Notes under the pieces: generated by a model
Database searches by the model: none
Seen by the model: only the letters and a program-made list of their open reading frames with translations
Told to the model about the DNA's origin: nothing
Source: Clostridium sp. CAG:678
GTDB lineage: Bacteria > Bacillota > Clostridia > Oscillospirales > Acutalibacteraceae
Reading direction: 5' to 3'
Length of the DNA: 64,000 nucleotides
Assembly: GCA_000431535.1 (NCBI GenBank)
Contig: HF991817.1
Span: 97,431-161,430, forward strand
Shown here: piece by piece, positions 43,701 through 52,164 of the stretch
Numbering within the stretch: the stretch's first letter is position 1
Layout of the letters: every line of letters starts with the position of its first letter
Program-made: the position numbers and the translations under genes

Positions 43701-44723
43701 TTGACCGGCAGAATGACAGGTAAACTCTTTAATACGATCTTGATAGCGGCGGTGAGTTCCGTTTTGGTGACCATTGCCGCTTTCGGCATTTTTTATGCCG
43801 TGTATCTGAAAAACGAGATCGGCGCAGACGGAAAAGAGGTGCTGCTGTTTTCCGTGGTAACGGCGATCCCCGTGCTGGCGGTTACGCTGATCATCTCCTT
43901 TGCCGCGGCGTTTATTCTTTCAAAAATCCTGTGCGCGGATATTGAAAAAATGGGCGATGATATTGAGCACATCAGCAAAAACTGCCGCTATAACGAATTA
44001 AAACCGTTTGCGGATAAGATTCAGATACAGCTGGATGAAAAAGAAAAACTGCTGAATATGAAAAAACGCTTTACGGCAAATGTTTCCCATGAATTAAAAA
44101 CGCCGCTGACCTCCATCTCCGGCTATGGGGAGATGCTGCAGAGCAATATGGTGCTGCCAAAGGATGTGCCGGAGATCGGCGGTATCATCTATAAGGAATC
44201 CCAGCGCCTGATCAATCTTACACATGATATTATTCAGCTTTCCCAGTTGGAGGAATACGATTATAAACCGATCATTGATTATGTGGATCTGATGCCGGTT
44301 GTGAATTACTGCGTGGAGGCGCTTTCCGTAAAAGCCAAAAAGAAAAACGTAAGCATTCGGGTCAGCGGTGAGGAATGCCGTGTAAAGGGCACAAAATCGC
44401 TGATTGAAGAACTGGTTTATAATGTTGTGGAAAACGCAATAAAATATAACGTGGAAAACGGCAGCGTGGACGTGCAGGTGCAAAACGGTGAAACGTCCGT
44501 TTCCCTTTTGGTAAAGGATACAGGTATAGGTATACCTGAAAAATATCTTGACCGCGTGTTTGAACGGTTTTTCAGGGTGGATAAATCCCGCTCCAAAGCA
44601 ACGGGCGGCACGGGGCTCGGCCTTGCAATTGTAAAGCATACTGCGGAATATCTGGGCGGCAGTGTATCTATCAAAAGCCGTGAAAATGAGGGCACGCAGG
44701 TTACAATAGAACTTGCGAAATAA
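43701..44723 (+). CDS. phoR: Sensor histidine kinase, PhoR-like
   Basis: A membrane histidine kinase of about 340 residues with two N-terminal helices (residues about 8-30 and 46-70), a short linker without a recognisable PAS domain, the H-box SHELKTPLTSISGYGEML, the N-box NVVENAIKY, and the G boxes DTGIGIPEK and GGTGLGLAIVK. It overlaps or abuts phoP. The start is uncertain: TTG at 43701 follows AGGTGA with a six-base gap; TTG 43695 and ATG 43713 are alternatives. It would phosphorylate the neighbouring regulator. Confidence 0.9.
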   Translation: MTGRMTGKLFNTILIAAVSSVLVTIAAFGIFYAVYLKNEIGADGKEVLLFSVVTAIPVLAVTLIISFAAAFILSKILCADIEKMGDDIEHISKNCRYNELKPFADKIQIQLDEKEKLLNMKKRFTANVSHELKTPLTSISGYGEMLQSNMVLPKDVPEIGGIIYKESQRLINLTHDIIQLSQLEEYDYKPIIDYVDLMPVVNYCVEALSVKAKKKNVSIRVSGEECRVKGTKSLIEELVYNVVENAIKYNVENGSVDVQVQNGETSVSLLVKDTGIGIPEKYLDRVFERFFRVDKSRSKATGGTGLGLAIVKHTAEYLGGSVSIKSRENEGTQVTIELAK

Positions 44724-44753
44724 ATATTTAATAATTCCGTCAGGCAACTGCAC

Positions 44754-44782
44754 TTGAAATCCTGCTTTAAATTTTGTATAAT
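44754..44782 (+). promoter_or_regulatory. Sigma-A promoter of the membrane XRE regulator
   Basis: TTGAAA (44754-44759), 17-bp spacer, TATAAT (44777-44782), consensus except for one base in the -35. Confidence 0.8.
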
Positions 44783-44819
44783 AGGCATTGTTTTGAATCA
44801 GGATCGAAGGGGAACGGAT

Positions 44820-45449
44820 ATGTCGATAAAACAGGGCGATTACTTAAAAAAGTTAAGAACGGAAAATCATCTAAGTCAGGAAAAACTTGCGGAAAAGCTG
44901 GGCGTTTCCAGGCAGTCCATTTCAAAATGGGAGCAGGGATATGCCGTGCCGGATACGGATAATGTGTTTAAACTTTCCAAACTTTACGGCCTGTCTGTGG
45001 ATACGATCCTAAACTGCGGCGAAACAGACGGAATAAAAACAGATGCGCCTGCTGAAAATTCAGGCACGGTGGATTCTGCCAATACCAATGCTGCTTTTGC
45101 CGAAGAAAAGGCAGAGGAACCTCCAAAAAGGAAAAGGCGTTCCTGGATCTTTGCCGCCTATCCGTTTATTGCCGTGTTCGTTATGGTGGCGCTTGGCGTT
45201 CTCAACAGCAGTTTGTGGAAATCATCGTGGATATGCCTGCTTACGATTCCGCTGTTTTACACCGGGATCTTCGCTTATGAAAAGAAAAATCTGCTGATCT
45301 TTTGTTATCCTGTAGTTGTGCTGATCCTGTTTTTTATCGGCGGTTTCCATTTTGGTCTGTGGCATCCTTTATGGATTTTGTTCCTTACGATACCGATTTA
45401 TTACATCGGCGCGGCAGTTTCGGTTAAAAATAAGAAACATAAACATTAA
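44820..45449 (+). CDS. XRE-type HTH regulator with C-terminal membrane domain
   Basis: A 209-residue protein. Residues 3-60 form a Cro/C1-type HTH (DYLKKLRTENHLSQEKLAEKL, split as DYLKKLRTENHLSQ and EKLAEKLGVSRQSISKWEQG). A Glu/Ala-rich linker (about 70-105) follows, then four hydrophobic helices (about 112-200). Such HTH-membrane fusions sense envelope state in Clostridia. The ATG at 44820 has AAGGGGA upstream; the longer frame starts inside the promoter. Targets unknown. Confidence 0.88.
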   Translation: MSIKQGDYLKKLRTENHLSQEKLAEKLGVSRQSISKWEQGYAVPDTDNVFKLSKLYGLSVDTILNCGETDGIKTDAPAENSGTVDSANTNAAFAEEKAEEPPKRKRRSWIFAAYPFIAVFVMVALGVLNSSLWKSSWICLLTIPLFYTGIFAYEKKNLLIFCYPVVVLILFFIGGFHFGLWHPLWILFLTIPIYYIGAAVSVKNKKHKH

Positions 45450-45613
45450 AAAAGCGCTGCTTGGAGCAGGACGGAATAGATTGTTTAAAAGTGAATACAT
45501 ATATAAAGACAAAAATCGCTTGGAGAGGGAAACGATTTTCCGCATAACCAGGCGTTTTTTCTATTTGTTTTGCTGTGTAAACCCAAGTTGCGGCAGGTGT
45601 AAATCAAAGTTTC

Positions 45614-45642
45614 TTGTTTTTGCGGCACGGCTTTGGTAGGAT
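45614..45642 (+). promoter_or_regulatory. Weak candidate promoter for the lone E2 gene
   Basis: TTGTTT (45614-45619), 17-bp spacer, TAGGAT (45637-45642). The rest of the 258-bp gap holds only a 7-bp inverted repeat (AAAATCG/CGATTTT, about 45515-45538). Confidence 0.4.
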
Positions 45643-45707
45643 GGGATCGCAGCAAAGCAAAACGGCTGAAAACACATTTTTGATTACTTTATAGGAGAGC
45701 GAGAACA

Positions 45708-46640
45708 ATGTCTGTTTATAAAAAAGAAACATTTGGAATTGCAAGAAAAATCGTGTCCAACATGACTGCCCAAAGCTGGGAGGAGATCCCGCACATCACC
45801 TCAAGTTATGAGGCGGATGTTACGGAATTGATGCCGTATTATAAAAAACTGAATGAAGGCGTAACAGATCATAACGACAAAATCACTATCAATACCGTGG
45901 TGCTTAAAATTATATGCGAAGGGCTGAAAGCCGCGCCTAAAATGAATACCACGCTTGAATTTAACCGAAAACTTGTGCGCGGCACATTGGTGTATCACAG
46001 TCAGATCGATGTTTCCATGCCGATGATCCTGAAAACGGGCGAGATGATGACGGTCAATATGCACAATCTTGGCAATAAATCTCTTTTGGAGATTGCCCAC
46101 GCGGTCAACGATACGGCAAGGCGTGCAAACAACAGCAATATGAACGAGGCGATGTATGAAGTTTCGCTGGACAATACGTTACAGGGGCTGAAAGAAGGAA
46201 AGATCGCGCAGGCAATATGCCGCCTTTACGGCTCCAAGATGCCGGGTAAACATCAGGTGCACAATCTTACCGGTAAGGCAAAAAGAGAGTATTACAGCAT
46301 TTCCGCAAAGGATCGGCTTACAAAACATGATATTGAGCAGGGCACAACAACGATCTCCAATTTCGGTTCCGTTTACCGCGGGCAGAAAGGCGAATGTTTC
46401 CTGCTGGAGATCATACCGCCGCAAACCACTGCTTTTGCCGTAAGCGCTGTGCAGGATAGACCTATGGTGGTAAAGGATGAAAACGGCAATAAAAAGATAG
46501 AGATCCGGCAGGTTATGCCGATCACCGTGGCAATAGACCACCGCGCGCTGGATTTCGGGGATTGCAAACCGTTTTTTGAAAGGCTGGATGCAATCTTTGC
46601 GGATCCCAAAATCATTCTGAAATGGCGCGAGAACGCATAG
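45708..46640 (+). CDS. 2-oxo acid dehydrogenase E2-type acyltransferase, catalytic domain only
   Basis: A 310-residue protein with the fold of the E2 acyltransferase catalytic domain: VSNMTAQSWEEIPHITSSYE at the start, TISNFGSV, and the active-site region AIDHRALDFGD (His-Arg-x-x-Asp). There is no lipoyl domain, no peripheral subunit-binding domain, and no E1 or E3 gene near. It may be a chloramphenicol-acetyltransferase-like acyltransferase or a stand-alone acyl carrier of unknown substrate. Function should be taken as unknown. Confidence 0.8.
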   Translation: MSVYKKETFGIARKIVSNMTAQSWEEIPHITSSYEADVTELMPYYKKLNEGVTDHNDKITINTVVLKIICEGLKAAPKMNTTLEFNRKLVRGTLVYHSQIDVSMPMILKTGEMMTVNMHNLGNKSLLEIAHAVNDTARRANNSNMNEAMYEVSLDNTLQGLKEGKIAQAICRLYGSKMPGKHQVHNLTGKAKREYYSISAKDRLTKHDIEQGTTTISNFGSVYRGQKGECFLLEIIPPQTTAFAVSAVQDRPMVVKDENGNKKIEIRQVMPITVAIDHRALDFGDCKPFFERLDAIFADPKIILKWRENA

Positions 46641-46650
46641 CGGAATATGT

Positions 46651-46689
46651 AAAAACACGGCGCAGATGCTCTGCACCGTGTTTTTTTTA
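46651..46689. terminator. Bidirectional terminator between the E2 and the convergent Pro-rich gene
   Basis: AACACGG-CGCAG / CTGCA-CCGTGTT with A5 before and T8 after. Confidence 0.85.
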
Positions 46690-46691
46690 TT

Positions 46692-47297
46692 CTATCTGAA
46701 AATGGATGAGACTGCGGCTGCAATCTGATCTGCTGCGGATGCAGCGGTAGGCAGATTTTGAATGCTGTCATAAGCATTCGGTATGACAACGCCCACAACT
46801 ATAAAAAACACAACATAGATCAATACGACTAAAACAACGTTGATAATAAAACTCGCAAGCGCGCATTTGCCGCATGCTTTTGCTGTTTTTGGTTTCGTGT
46901 CTTTTTCCGTTAGGTAAATCACAAGCCCTGCAAGCGGTATAAACCAGGAAAGCACGGCAAGCCCCGCGTTTGCTTTTTGTTCTACCGGCGGGTAGGGTGG
47001 ATAATAGGGTGGATAAGGCGGATAATACTGCGGCGGCACGTTCCCATAATTCGGCGGCATAGTATATCCGTTTTGCGGCGGAACATTGCCGTAAGGCTGC
47101 TGCGCATAAAAATTCGCGTCCGGCGGAACATTGCTGCCGGATTGTGCACGGTGGTATTGCCTTTGATCAGGCGGTATGTTTTGTGCCTGCTGCGTTTGTT
47201 GCGGCGGCACATTCTGCGCTTGCTGCGCAGTGCTTTGAAAATCGGTTTGCGTATTTTTTACCTGTTCGTTATCCGGTGTGTAATATTCATCTGCCAT
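46692..47297 (-). CDS. Pro/Gln/Tyr-rich tail protein with two membrane helices, paralogue A
   Basis: A 201-residue protein. Residues 1-105 are disordered, with repeated NVPPQ/NIPPD and YPPYPPYYPPYPP units. Two helices follow: about 110-128 (AGLAVLSWFIPLAGLVIYL) and 142-172. The stretch LSWFIPLAGLVIYLTEKDTKPKTAKACGKCALASFIINVV matches the neighbour at 47408, so they are tandem paralogues. The membrane module resembles the short-helix domains found with Pro-rich tails in Clostridia. Function unknown. Confidence 0.75.
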   Translation of the reverse strand: MADEYYTPDNEQVKNTQTDFQSTAQQAQNVPPQQTQQAQNIPPDQRQYHRAQSGSNVPPDANFYAQQPYGNVPPQNGYTMPPNYGNVPPQYYPPYPPYYPPYPPVEQKANAGLAVLSWFIPLAGLVIYLTEKDTKPKTAKACGKCALASFIINVVLVVLIYVVFFIVVGVVIPNAYDSIQNLPTAASAADQIAAAVSSIFR

Positions 47298-47351
47298 AAT
47301 ACCAAAGCCTCCTTTTGCTTTTTAATTTGATTTAGGATGTTTTTAAAAGAT

Positions 47352-47382
47352 AAAGCGGCACTGTAATTTACAGAGCCGCTTT
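47352..47382 (-). terminator. Terminator after the 47408 gene
   Basis: Minus strand AAAGCGGC-CTGTA / TACAG-GCCGCTTT with one bulge on each side, followed by ATCTTTT. Confidence 0.75.
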
Positions 47383-47407
47383 GTAAATTTAAATTTGCAT
47401 TATTATT

Positions 47408-48004
47408 TTATTCGTAAAATTCGTAATATGTATCATCATATGAGTAATCATATGAATCATCGTAATCATAAAAATCACTGTAATATGAATCGTCTTCATA
47501 TGAATAATCGTCAGCAGCTGAGAATAATGCCGCGCCTGCAAAAGCATAAGATGCTATTATTATGATGATGTTTAAAATAAAACTTACAAGCGCGCAGATA
47601 CCGCTTGTTTTAGCGGTTTTCGGCCTTTTATCCTTCTGGGTAAGAAAGATGATGAGGCCGGCAAGCGGAATGAGAAAAGAAAGTATGGCAAATCCAACGC
47701 TTGCTTTCTGTTCCTGAGGGGGTTGGTAAGGCGGATAAAACGGCTGGTTCGGCGCCTGCTGATTATACGGCTGCTGGTAGCCCTGCTGCGGCGGAGCTTG
47801 GTAATTTTGCTGCTGATAATTCTGCTGCGGCGGAGCCTGATAGTTTTGCTGCTGATAGCCCTGCTGCGGCGGAGTCTGGTAACTCTGCTGCTGGTAGTTC
47901 TGCTGTTGCGCATCCGCGTTTGGAGCCTGCTGATCCTGCGGTGCGTTTTGCTGCGGTTTGGGCTCGTTTTGAGGTATGTTTTGGTTGTTATATTCGTCTG
48001 CCAT
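47408..48004 (-). CDS. Gln/Pro/Tyr-rich repeat protein with two membrane helices, paralogue B
   Basis: A 198-residue paralogue of the preceding protein. Residues 32-83 hold 13-residue repeats of the type PPQQGYQQQNYQA. Helices lie at about 104-120 (VGFAILSFLIPLAGLII) and 134-155. Unlike paralogue A it ends in an acidic Tyr/Asp tail (DDYSYEDDSYYSDFYDY and similar). It starts with the same MADEY. Function unknown; the tails could bind wall polymers or other proteins. Confidence 0.75.
   Translation of the reverse strand: MADEYNNQNIPQNEPKPQQNAPQDQQAPNADAQQQNYQQQSYQTPPQQGYQQQNYQAPPQQNYQQQNYQAPPQQGYQQPYNQQAPNQPFYPPYQPPQEQKASVGFAILSFLIPLAGLIIFLTQKDKRPKTAKTSGICALVSFILNIIIIIASYAFAGAALFSAADDYSYEDDSYYSDFYDYDDSYDYSYDDTYYEFYE
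47756..47911 (-). repeat. 39-bp tandem repeat inside the 47408 gene
   Basis: Four in-frame units of 13 codons each. The amino-acid consensus is PPQQGYQQQNYQA; the first unit is more diverged. Such repeats commonly change copy number by slippage. Confidence 0.75.
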
Positions 48005-48038
48005 GATTTTGCAAACCTCCTCTCATTAATGTAATTTC

Positions 48039-48068
48039 ATAATAACATATATATGTTGTTACTGTCAA
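48039..48068 (-). promoter_or_regulatory. Promoter of the 47408 gene with palindrome in the spacer
   Basis: Minus strand TTGACA (48068-48063), 18-bp spacer, TATTAT (48044-48039). The palindrome AACATAT/ATATGTT (48044-48057) overlaps the spacer. Confidence 0.6.
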
Positions 48069-48111
48069 TACAATGTATGATAAAAAAATAACAAAACGGC
48101 GCAAAGTGTAT

Positions 48112-48140
48112 CAAAAAAAGCACGGTTCATTTGAACCGCG
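48112..48140 (-). terminator. Terminator after the DUF4352-like gene
   Basis: Minus strand CGGTTCA-AA-TGAACCG flanked by GC pairs, followed by T7. Confidence 0.75.
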
Positions 48141-48152
48141 CCTTTTCAATCT

Positions 48153-48839
48153 TTATTTTACAGTAAAGATTATTTTGTCATCAGACCAGAAACTGGTTTC
48201 CATTTCCATTTCTATATTTTTCGCATTCTCCGGTACTTCAAAGTAAACAATGGCTTTAAAAGTTCTGTTTGGAGATATCGTTTCAAGAGTTGGTGATGCG
48301 TAATCATCCGCGCCGTAATATATTTCACATTTTGCGCCGTCTGCATAGCAGTCAAAATTAGAAAGAGAACAGTCTGTGTCTGAAACATTTTTAAATTCAA
48401 ATTCTGCTCTGATGATTTTGTTGCCGTCGGCAGGCGGAACATATTCATTGTAATCTGTGTAATCCGCATTGCAGGAAATATAAGAGATTTCAAGCCCATC
48501 TGCTGTAACGGATGTGCCGGCTTCTATTACGGACGGAATGTCCGTATCGTTTTCCGTATTGCCGGAATCAGTAACCGTTTGTGTATTGCCGTCTGTTGCT
48601 TGCGTATCGGAATCGCCGCCGAATGCACTGCCGATAACAATAAAAGCAACAATAACGATGATCAGCCAGAACCACCACTTTTTGTATATGGGCTTTTTAA
48701 CTTTCTGCGGCGGCATATTGTACGGCGGTGCCGGATTGTTCTGCGGCGCGCTGTAAGGCGTTTGCTGGTTTCCCTGTGCCTGCGGATCAAACTGATTTTG
48801 CTGTGGATCGTTTTGGGATGCGTAATTGTTGTTTTCCAT
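48153..48839 (-). CDS. DUF4352-like surface protein with Gln/Asn-rich tail
   Basis: A 228-residue protein. Residues 1-45 are rich in Gln, Asn and Pro (NDPQQNQFDPQAQGNQQ). One membrane helix at about 54-72 (WWFWLIIVIVAFIVIGSAFG) is followed by a Thr/Asp-rich linker. From about residue 105 there is an immunoglobulin-like domain with KIIRAEFEFKNVSDTDCSL and NFDCYADGAKCE, typical of DUF4352. The domain should face outside. Function unknown; it is third in the row of tail proteins. Confidence 0.78.
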   Translation of the reverse strand: MENNNYASQNDPQQNQFDPQAQGNQQTPYSAPQNNPAPPYNMPPQKVKKPIYKKWWFWLIIVIVAFIVIGSAFGGDSDTQATDGNTQTVTDSGNTENDTDIPSVIEAGTSVTADGLEISYISCNADYTDYNEYVPPADGNKIIRAEFEFKNVSDTDCSLSNFDCYADGAKCEIYYGADDYASPTLETISPNRTFKAIVYFEVPENAKNIEMEMETSFWSDDKIIFTVK

Positions 48840-48873
48840 TTAAGATTCTCCTTTTTTGTGATCTTGTATTTCA

Positions 48874-48919
48874 ATAATAACACATAAGTATTCATAATGT
48901 CAACATATGTATTCATAAA
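48874..48919 (-). promoter_or_regulatory. Promoter with a 22-bp-spaced direct repeat (candidate operator)
   Basis: Minus strand TTGACA (48903-48898), 18-bp spacer, TATTAT (48879-48874). The plus strand holds ACATAAGTATTCATAA (48882-48897) and ACATATGTATTCATAA (48904-48919), one mismatch, flanking the -35. The small XRE gene 50 bp away is a candidate regulator. Confidence 0.6.
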
Positions 48920-48970
48920 TGCGCAAAAAAAATACTACACTCTTAGTAACGAACAATTAGGAGTGCAGCT

Positions 48971-49210
48971 ATGTATATACCAACACTGGATCCGAAAATC
49001 GTGGGCGAGGTCATTGCCGATTTCAGAAAAAAGAAACAACTCAGTCAGGAAGTGCTCAGCGGGCTTGCCGATATAGGCAGAACCCATCTGAGCGCGATAG
49101 AAAGGGGAGAGCGCAAACCTACCCTGGAAACGCTTTACCGGATCTTCTGCGCGCTGGATATAAAGATGAGCACCATTGTTGCCGAGATCGAAAACCGGAT
49201 TACACCGTAA
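48971..49210 (+). CDS. Small XRE-type HTH regulator
   Basis: A 79-residue protein made almost only of a Cro/C1-type HTH: DFRKKKQLSQEVLSGLADI, then GRTHLSAIERGERKPTLETL. An ATG start follows TTAGGAG. It is divergent from the DUF4352-like gene and shares the short intergenic region with the direct repeat there, so it may repress that gene or itself. Confidence 0.85.
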   Translation: MYIPTLDPKIVGEVIADFRKKKQLSQEVLSGLADIGRTHLSAIERGERKPTLETLYRIFCALDIKMSTIVAEIENRITP

Positions 49211-49215
49211 AATTT

Positions 49216-49271
49216 TGCGCTTTTAGCACTATTCAAAAGTGCAATCTAAAAAGCGCCGTCCTGAAGGACGG
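49216..49271. terminator. Terminators between the XRE gene and the convergent GH16 gene
   Basis: On the minus strand CCGTCC-TTCA-GGACGG (49271-49256) then CGCTTTTT ends the GH16 unit. On the plus strand a longer imperfect hairpin GCGCTTTTAG...CTAAAAAGCGC (49217-49256) with an inner GCACT/AGTGC could end the XRE transcript. Confidence 0.65.
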
Positions 49272-49295
49272 TGATTTACTCTTTTAAGCACTTTG

Positions 49296-50339
49296 TTAGT
49301 TTTCCGTGTCCAGTGTGCCGGCAAATTTTGCGTCATCTATTTCATACGGTTCATAATTGGAATTCTGCCAAACTTTAACGTAATCCACCAGAAATTCGCT
49401 TTTGTTCTCTGTGTCAAACGCGCCGATCTTCTGGCCGTGCGGACCCCATTCATCTCCTGCGTCTATCTCACAGGTCAGGCGCAGAAATTCTTTTACATGG
49501 GAAACGCCGCCTGCGGTTGTTGCCCATGTTGGGTTGCCGTCAATATAAAATACATAGTATTCGGGAGTCCATTTCAGCGCGTAAGTATGCCAGCCGTCAT
49601 ACAGATCCTGTTCCAGATCCGTGATGTATGCCTCTGAGTCGGCAAAGTTGCCGTAGCCGTTCCATAAAAGCGCGTGCCCCATTTTGCTGGTTTTGCTGCG
49701 CCTGAACGCGCTTTCAAACACATCGATCTCTGTTCCGTCCACGCCTGCCGCCGCCGGTTTCCTCATGTTGGAGGATTGCAGCCAAAACGCAGACCACATG
49801 CCGTCAGCGTCTGGCAGTTTGGCGCGCACTTCAAAATAGCCGAATGCCTGCGCAAACAGCAGTTCGTCGCTTTGCCCTTTGTTGCTGTTTTGGTCGCCCA
49901 CAACGCGGCGTGTTTCAATGCCGCCGGTAAAGCGGCCCTCTGCAGGGCAGTCTCCGCCGCAGGAATGGTTGTTTTCATATTGTGAGGTCACCACCAGATT
50001 ACCGTCTCTGATGGATACGGCGTTCGGGCACCACCAGCAGGATTCTTCCGGCTTATCAGGGTCATTGCTCTCCCATCTGATCGCGTGCGGCGAAGTGGTC
50101 CAGATCTCACGGCTGCCGCTGTAATTTTCGCCGAATTGTATACCTTCGTTCAGTTGGCTGCCGTCAAATCCGTCCTCAAACACTATATACCAGCCGTCTT
50201 CGCCAAGTTTCGGCAAAGACAGATCAAAGCCTTTGTCTTTCCATCCTGTGTCCTGCTTTTCGGCAGCGCAGGAGCACAGCATCAGCGCTGTCATCCCAAA
50301 CGCAAGAGCGCCGCTCAGAACCTTTACAAATCGTTTCAT
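49296..50339 (-). CDS. Glycoside hydrolase family 16 lipoprotein
   Basis: A 347-residue secreted enzyme. The lipoprotein signal ends at a Cys (LMLCSCAAE). The GH16 catalytic motif is GTEIDVFES (Glu-x-Asp-x-x-Glu) near residue 207, with the acceptor-site GMWSAFWLQS before it and the WTPEYYVFYIDG strand after. Family members cut beta-1,3(4)-glucans, agars or carrageenans; the exact substrate cannot be read. Extra Cys pairs (CWWCPN, CGGDCP) are unusual. It is third in a leftward unit with the propeller and TcaA-like proteins. Confidence 0.92.
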   Translation of the reverse strand: MKRFVKVLSGALAFGMTALMLCSCAAEKQDTGWKDKGFDLSLPKLGEDGWYIVFEDGFDGSQLNEGIQFGENYSGSREIWTTSPHAIRWESNDPDKPEESCWWCPNAVSIRDGNLVVTSQYENNHSCGGDCPAEGRFTGGIETRRVVGDQNSNKGQSDELLFAQAFGYFEVRAKLPDADGMWSAFWLQSSNMRKPAAAGVDGTEIDVFESAFRRSKTSKMGHALLWNGYGNFADSEAYITDLEQDLYDGWHTYALKWTPEYYVFYIDGNPTWATTAGGVSHVKEFLRLTCEIDAGDEWGPHGQKIGAFDTENKSEFLVDYVKVWQNSNYEPYEIDDAKFAGTLDTEN

Positions 50340-50393
50340 AATACCCTCTCCTTTATTATAAAACTATAAAATTGTATTTCAAAAAGCCGGTTT

Positions 50394-52136
50394 TCAGCTC
50401 ATTGAATATATATCCTTTCCGCTTACAAGGCCTATGCCGGCAGGGCCGATCTCCTTGTTAAGCGCGCTGTAAAACATATAATATCTGCCGTTTGCATACA
50501 GCAGGGAAGAGCGGTAAAGCCCCATATTGTCAAACGCGTTTGGTGCATCAGAGTGTGCAAAGATTTTTTGCGCGTCAGAGTAATGGATATTGTCTGCCGA
50601 AAAAACGTAGTACAGATCCATATGCCTGTATTTTTCCTTGGATTTCGGGTCATAAGCGGAAATCAGCGCCTCATATCCTTTGGCTGTGTGGATCACGTCA
50701 ACATGCCAGTTTTTCAGTTTTTTGTTGCTGTAGTTGATTTTTATGCTGCGTATCTTTTTCCAGTTTTTACCGTCCTTACTTTCCCGGTAATCCAGCGCGT
50801 GGCCGGCATTCTGGTCCACAGACCACATTTTGTAGACGCCGTTTTCATAGATCAGCGCAGGGCTCAGGAAATCGCATTTTCCAATCTCGCCGGTCAGCAT
50901 ATCTTCTGCTTTGCTCCAGTGCACGCCGTCTTTGGTTGTTTTTCTGCGCAAAACGGTTCGGCAGTTTGGCTTGTCATAAAACCGCCACCAGCATTCCAAC
51001 TGCTTTGTATCTGTATTGTATACCAATTCCGTATCGGAATTATAAACTTTATAAGGCGCGTGATTTTCCGGCTTTGGCTCCAGCGGATTGGAAAAGCCTT
51101 TCGGCGCGCACCATGTTTTGAGGTCGTTGCTGACTTCTATATGCGGATTTTCCCAGCAGTCTTCGCTGTCTTTATACGGCGTATACGCGCACCAGTATTT
51201 ATAGCCGTTAAACCCCTTTTCAAAATATACAACAGAGGGATGATAATTGTATAAATTACCATATACGTTTTTAAGATCCAGCGGTTTGGAGGCGTTTTTA
51301 TTGGCGTTTTGTATGTAAATACGGCAGTTTGCCCAGGTGCCGTTTGCTCTTGCGGTTATGATTGCCGCGCCGGCAGATTCGGCTTTGATGATGCCGTTTT
51401 TTACGGAAACGGTTTTCTGGTCGCTCGTTTCCCACTGCACCTTTGTACTTTTGCTTTTTAGTTTTTTGCTCAGATCCAGGGACTCGCCCGTATTCAAAGT
51501 ATAGCTCGGTTCTTCAAAAGCAAAGTTCTCCTCCGTTTCTATGGCGGTGATCTTTAAGGTTTTGCTGCATTTTCCGGCGGTTACGGTGATCTGCGCATTC
51601 CCGCTTTTCAGTATACAGATCTTTCCGTCCTGCACTTTTGCCACGGATTCATCACTGCTTGTGATCTGCACGGGGTCTGTGGAATTGAAAGGAAAAACGC
51701 GGGCGTTCAGTTCTATGCTTTCTCCCGCTTTTGCGGTAATGCTGTTCCTGTCCAGTTCTATGGATTGTGCGCTGATCTTCTCTTCGCCGATATCGCGCAG
51801 GGAATCTTTCTTTACAAACCCGGTCTTGAGTTTGCCGTTTTCACTGTACATGATCTTTACCCAGCCGCTTTTTTCCGCCAGAATGATCACTTTTTGATCT
51901 TTTGCCAGTTTCCCGCCATAAAGTGAGAGATAAAAGGGGTAATCCAAGGCGTTTTCACTGTTTGTGATATACGCTTCTTCCCGTTTTTCGCTGCCTGCCT
52001 GAATGGTGTTGTAACTTTGCAGTTCAAAATGTACACAGGCAAAGGCGCTTACAGCGCCCGCTATAAGCAAGGCGCAGCCTATTGCCGCTGCCGTTTTTAC
52101 CCCGCTTTTTTTGCGCCATTTTACTTTCCTTTTCAT
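50394..52136 (-). CDS. Secreted protein with SH3-like, two Big2-type and a five-bladed beta-propeller domain
   Basis: A 580-residue protein. A membrane anchor (about residues 14-36) follows a very basic start. An SH3b-like region (about 55-110, KVIILAEKSGWVKIMY), then two bacterial Ig-like (Big2) repeats (about 120-200 and 205-280, each ending in an ITVTA- or IITARANGT-type strand), then a C-terminal part (about 290-580) with repeating propeller strands and Asp/Trp residues (HPSVVYFEKG, DFLSPALIYENGVYKMW). This recalls GH43/GH32-clan propellers. Probably a surface glycan-binding or hydrolysing protein. Confidence 0.72.
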   Translation of the reverse strand: MKRKVKWRKKSGVKTAAAIGCALLIAGAVSAFACVHFELQSYNTIQAGSEKREEAYITNSENALDYPFYLSLYGGKLAKDQKVIILAEKSGWVKIMYSENGKLKTGFVKKDSLRDIGEEKISAQSIELDRNSITAKAGESIELNARVFPFNSTDPVQITSSDESVAKVQDGKICILKSGNAQITVTAGKCSKTLKITAIETEENFAFEEPSYTLNTGESLDLSKKLKSKSTKVQWETSDQKTVSVKNGIIKAESAGAAIITARANGTWANCRIYIQNANKNASKPLDLKNVYGNLYNYHPSVVYFEKGFNGYKYWCAYTPYKDSEDCWENPHIEVSNDLKTWCAPKGFSNPLEPKPENHAPYKVYNSDTELVYNTDTKQLECWWRFYDKPNCRTVLRRKTTKDGVHWSKAEDMLTGEIGKCDFLSPALIYENGVYKMWSVDQNAGHALDYRESKDGKNWKKIRSIKINYSNKKLKNWHVDVIHTAKGYEALISAYDPKSKEKYRHMDLYYVFSADNIHYSDAQKIFAHSDAPNAFDNMGLYRSSLLYANGRYYMFYSALNKEIGPAGIGLVSGKDIYSMS

Positions 52137-52164
52137 TATATTCCTTCCTTTGCTGCTTTACAAG

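Noticed and set aside
45450..45707. Small gene or RNA in the 258-bp gap before the E2-type gene
   Set aside because: A frame on the plus strand (to about 45639) lacks a ribosome site, and the only hairpin is weak with no T run.
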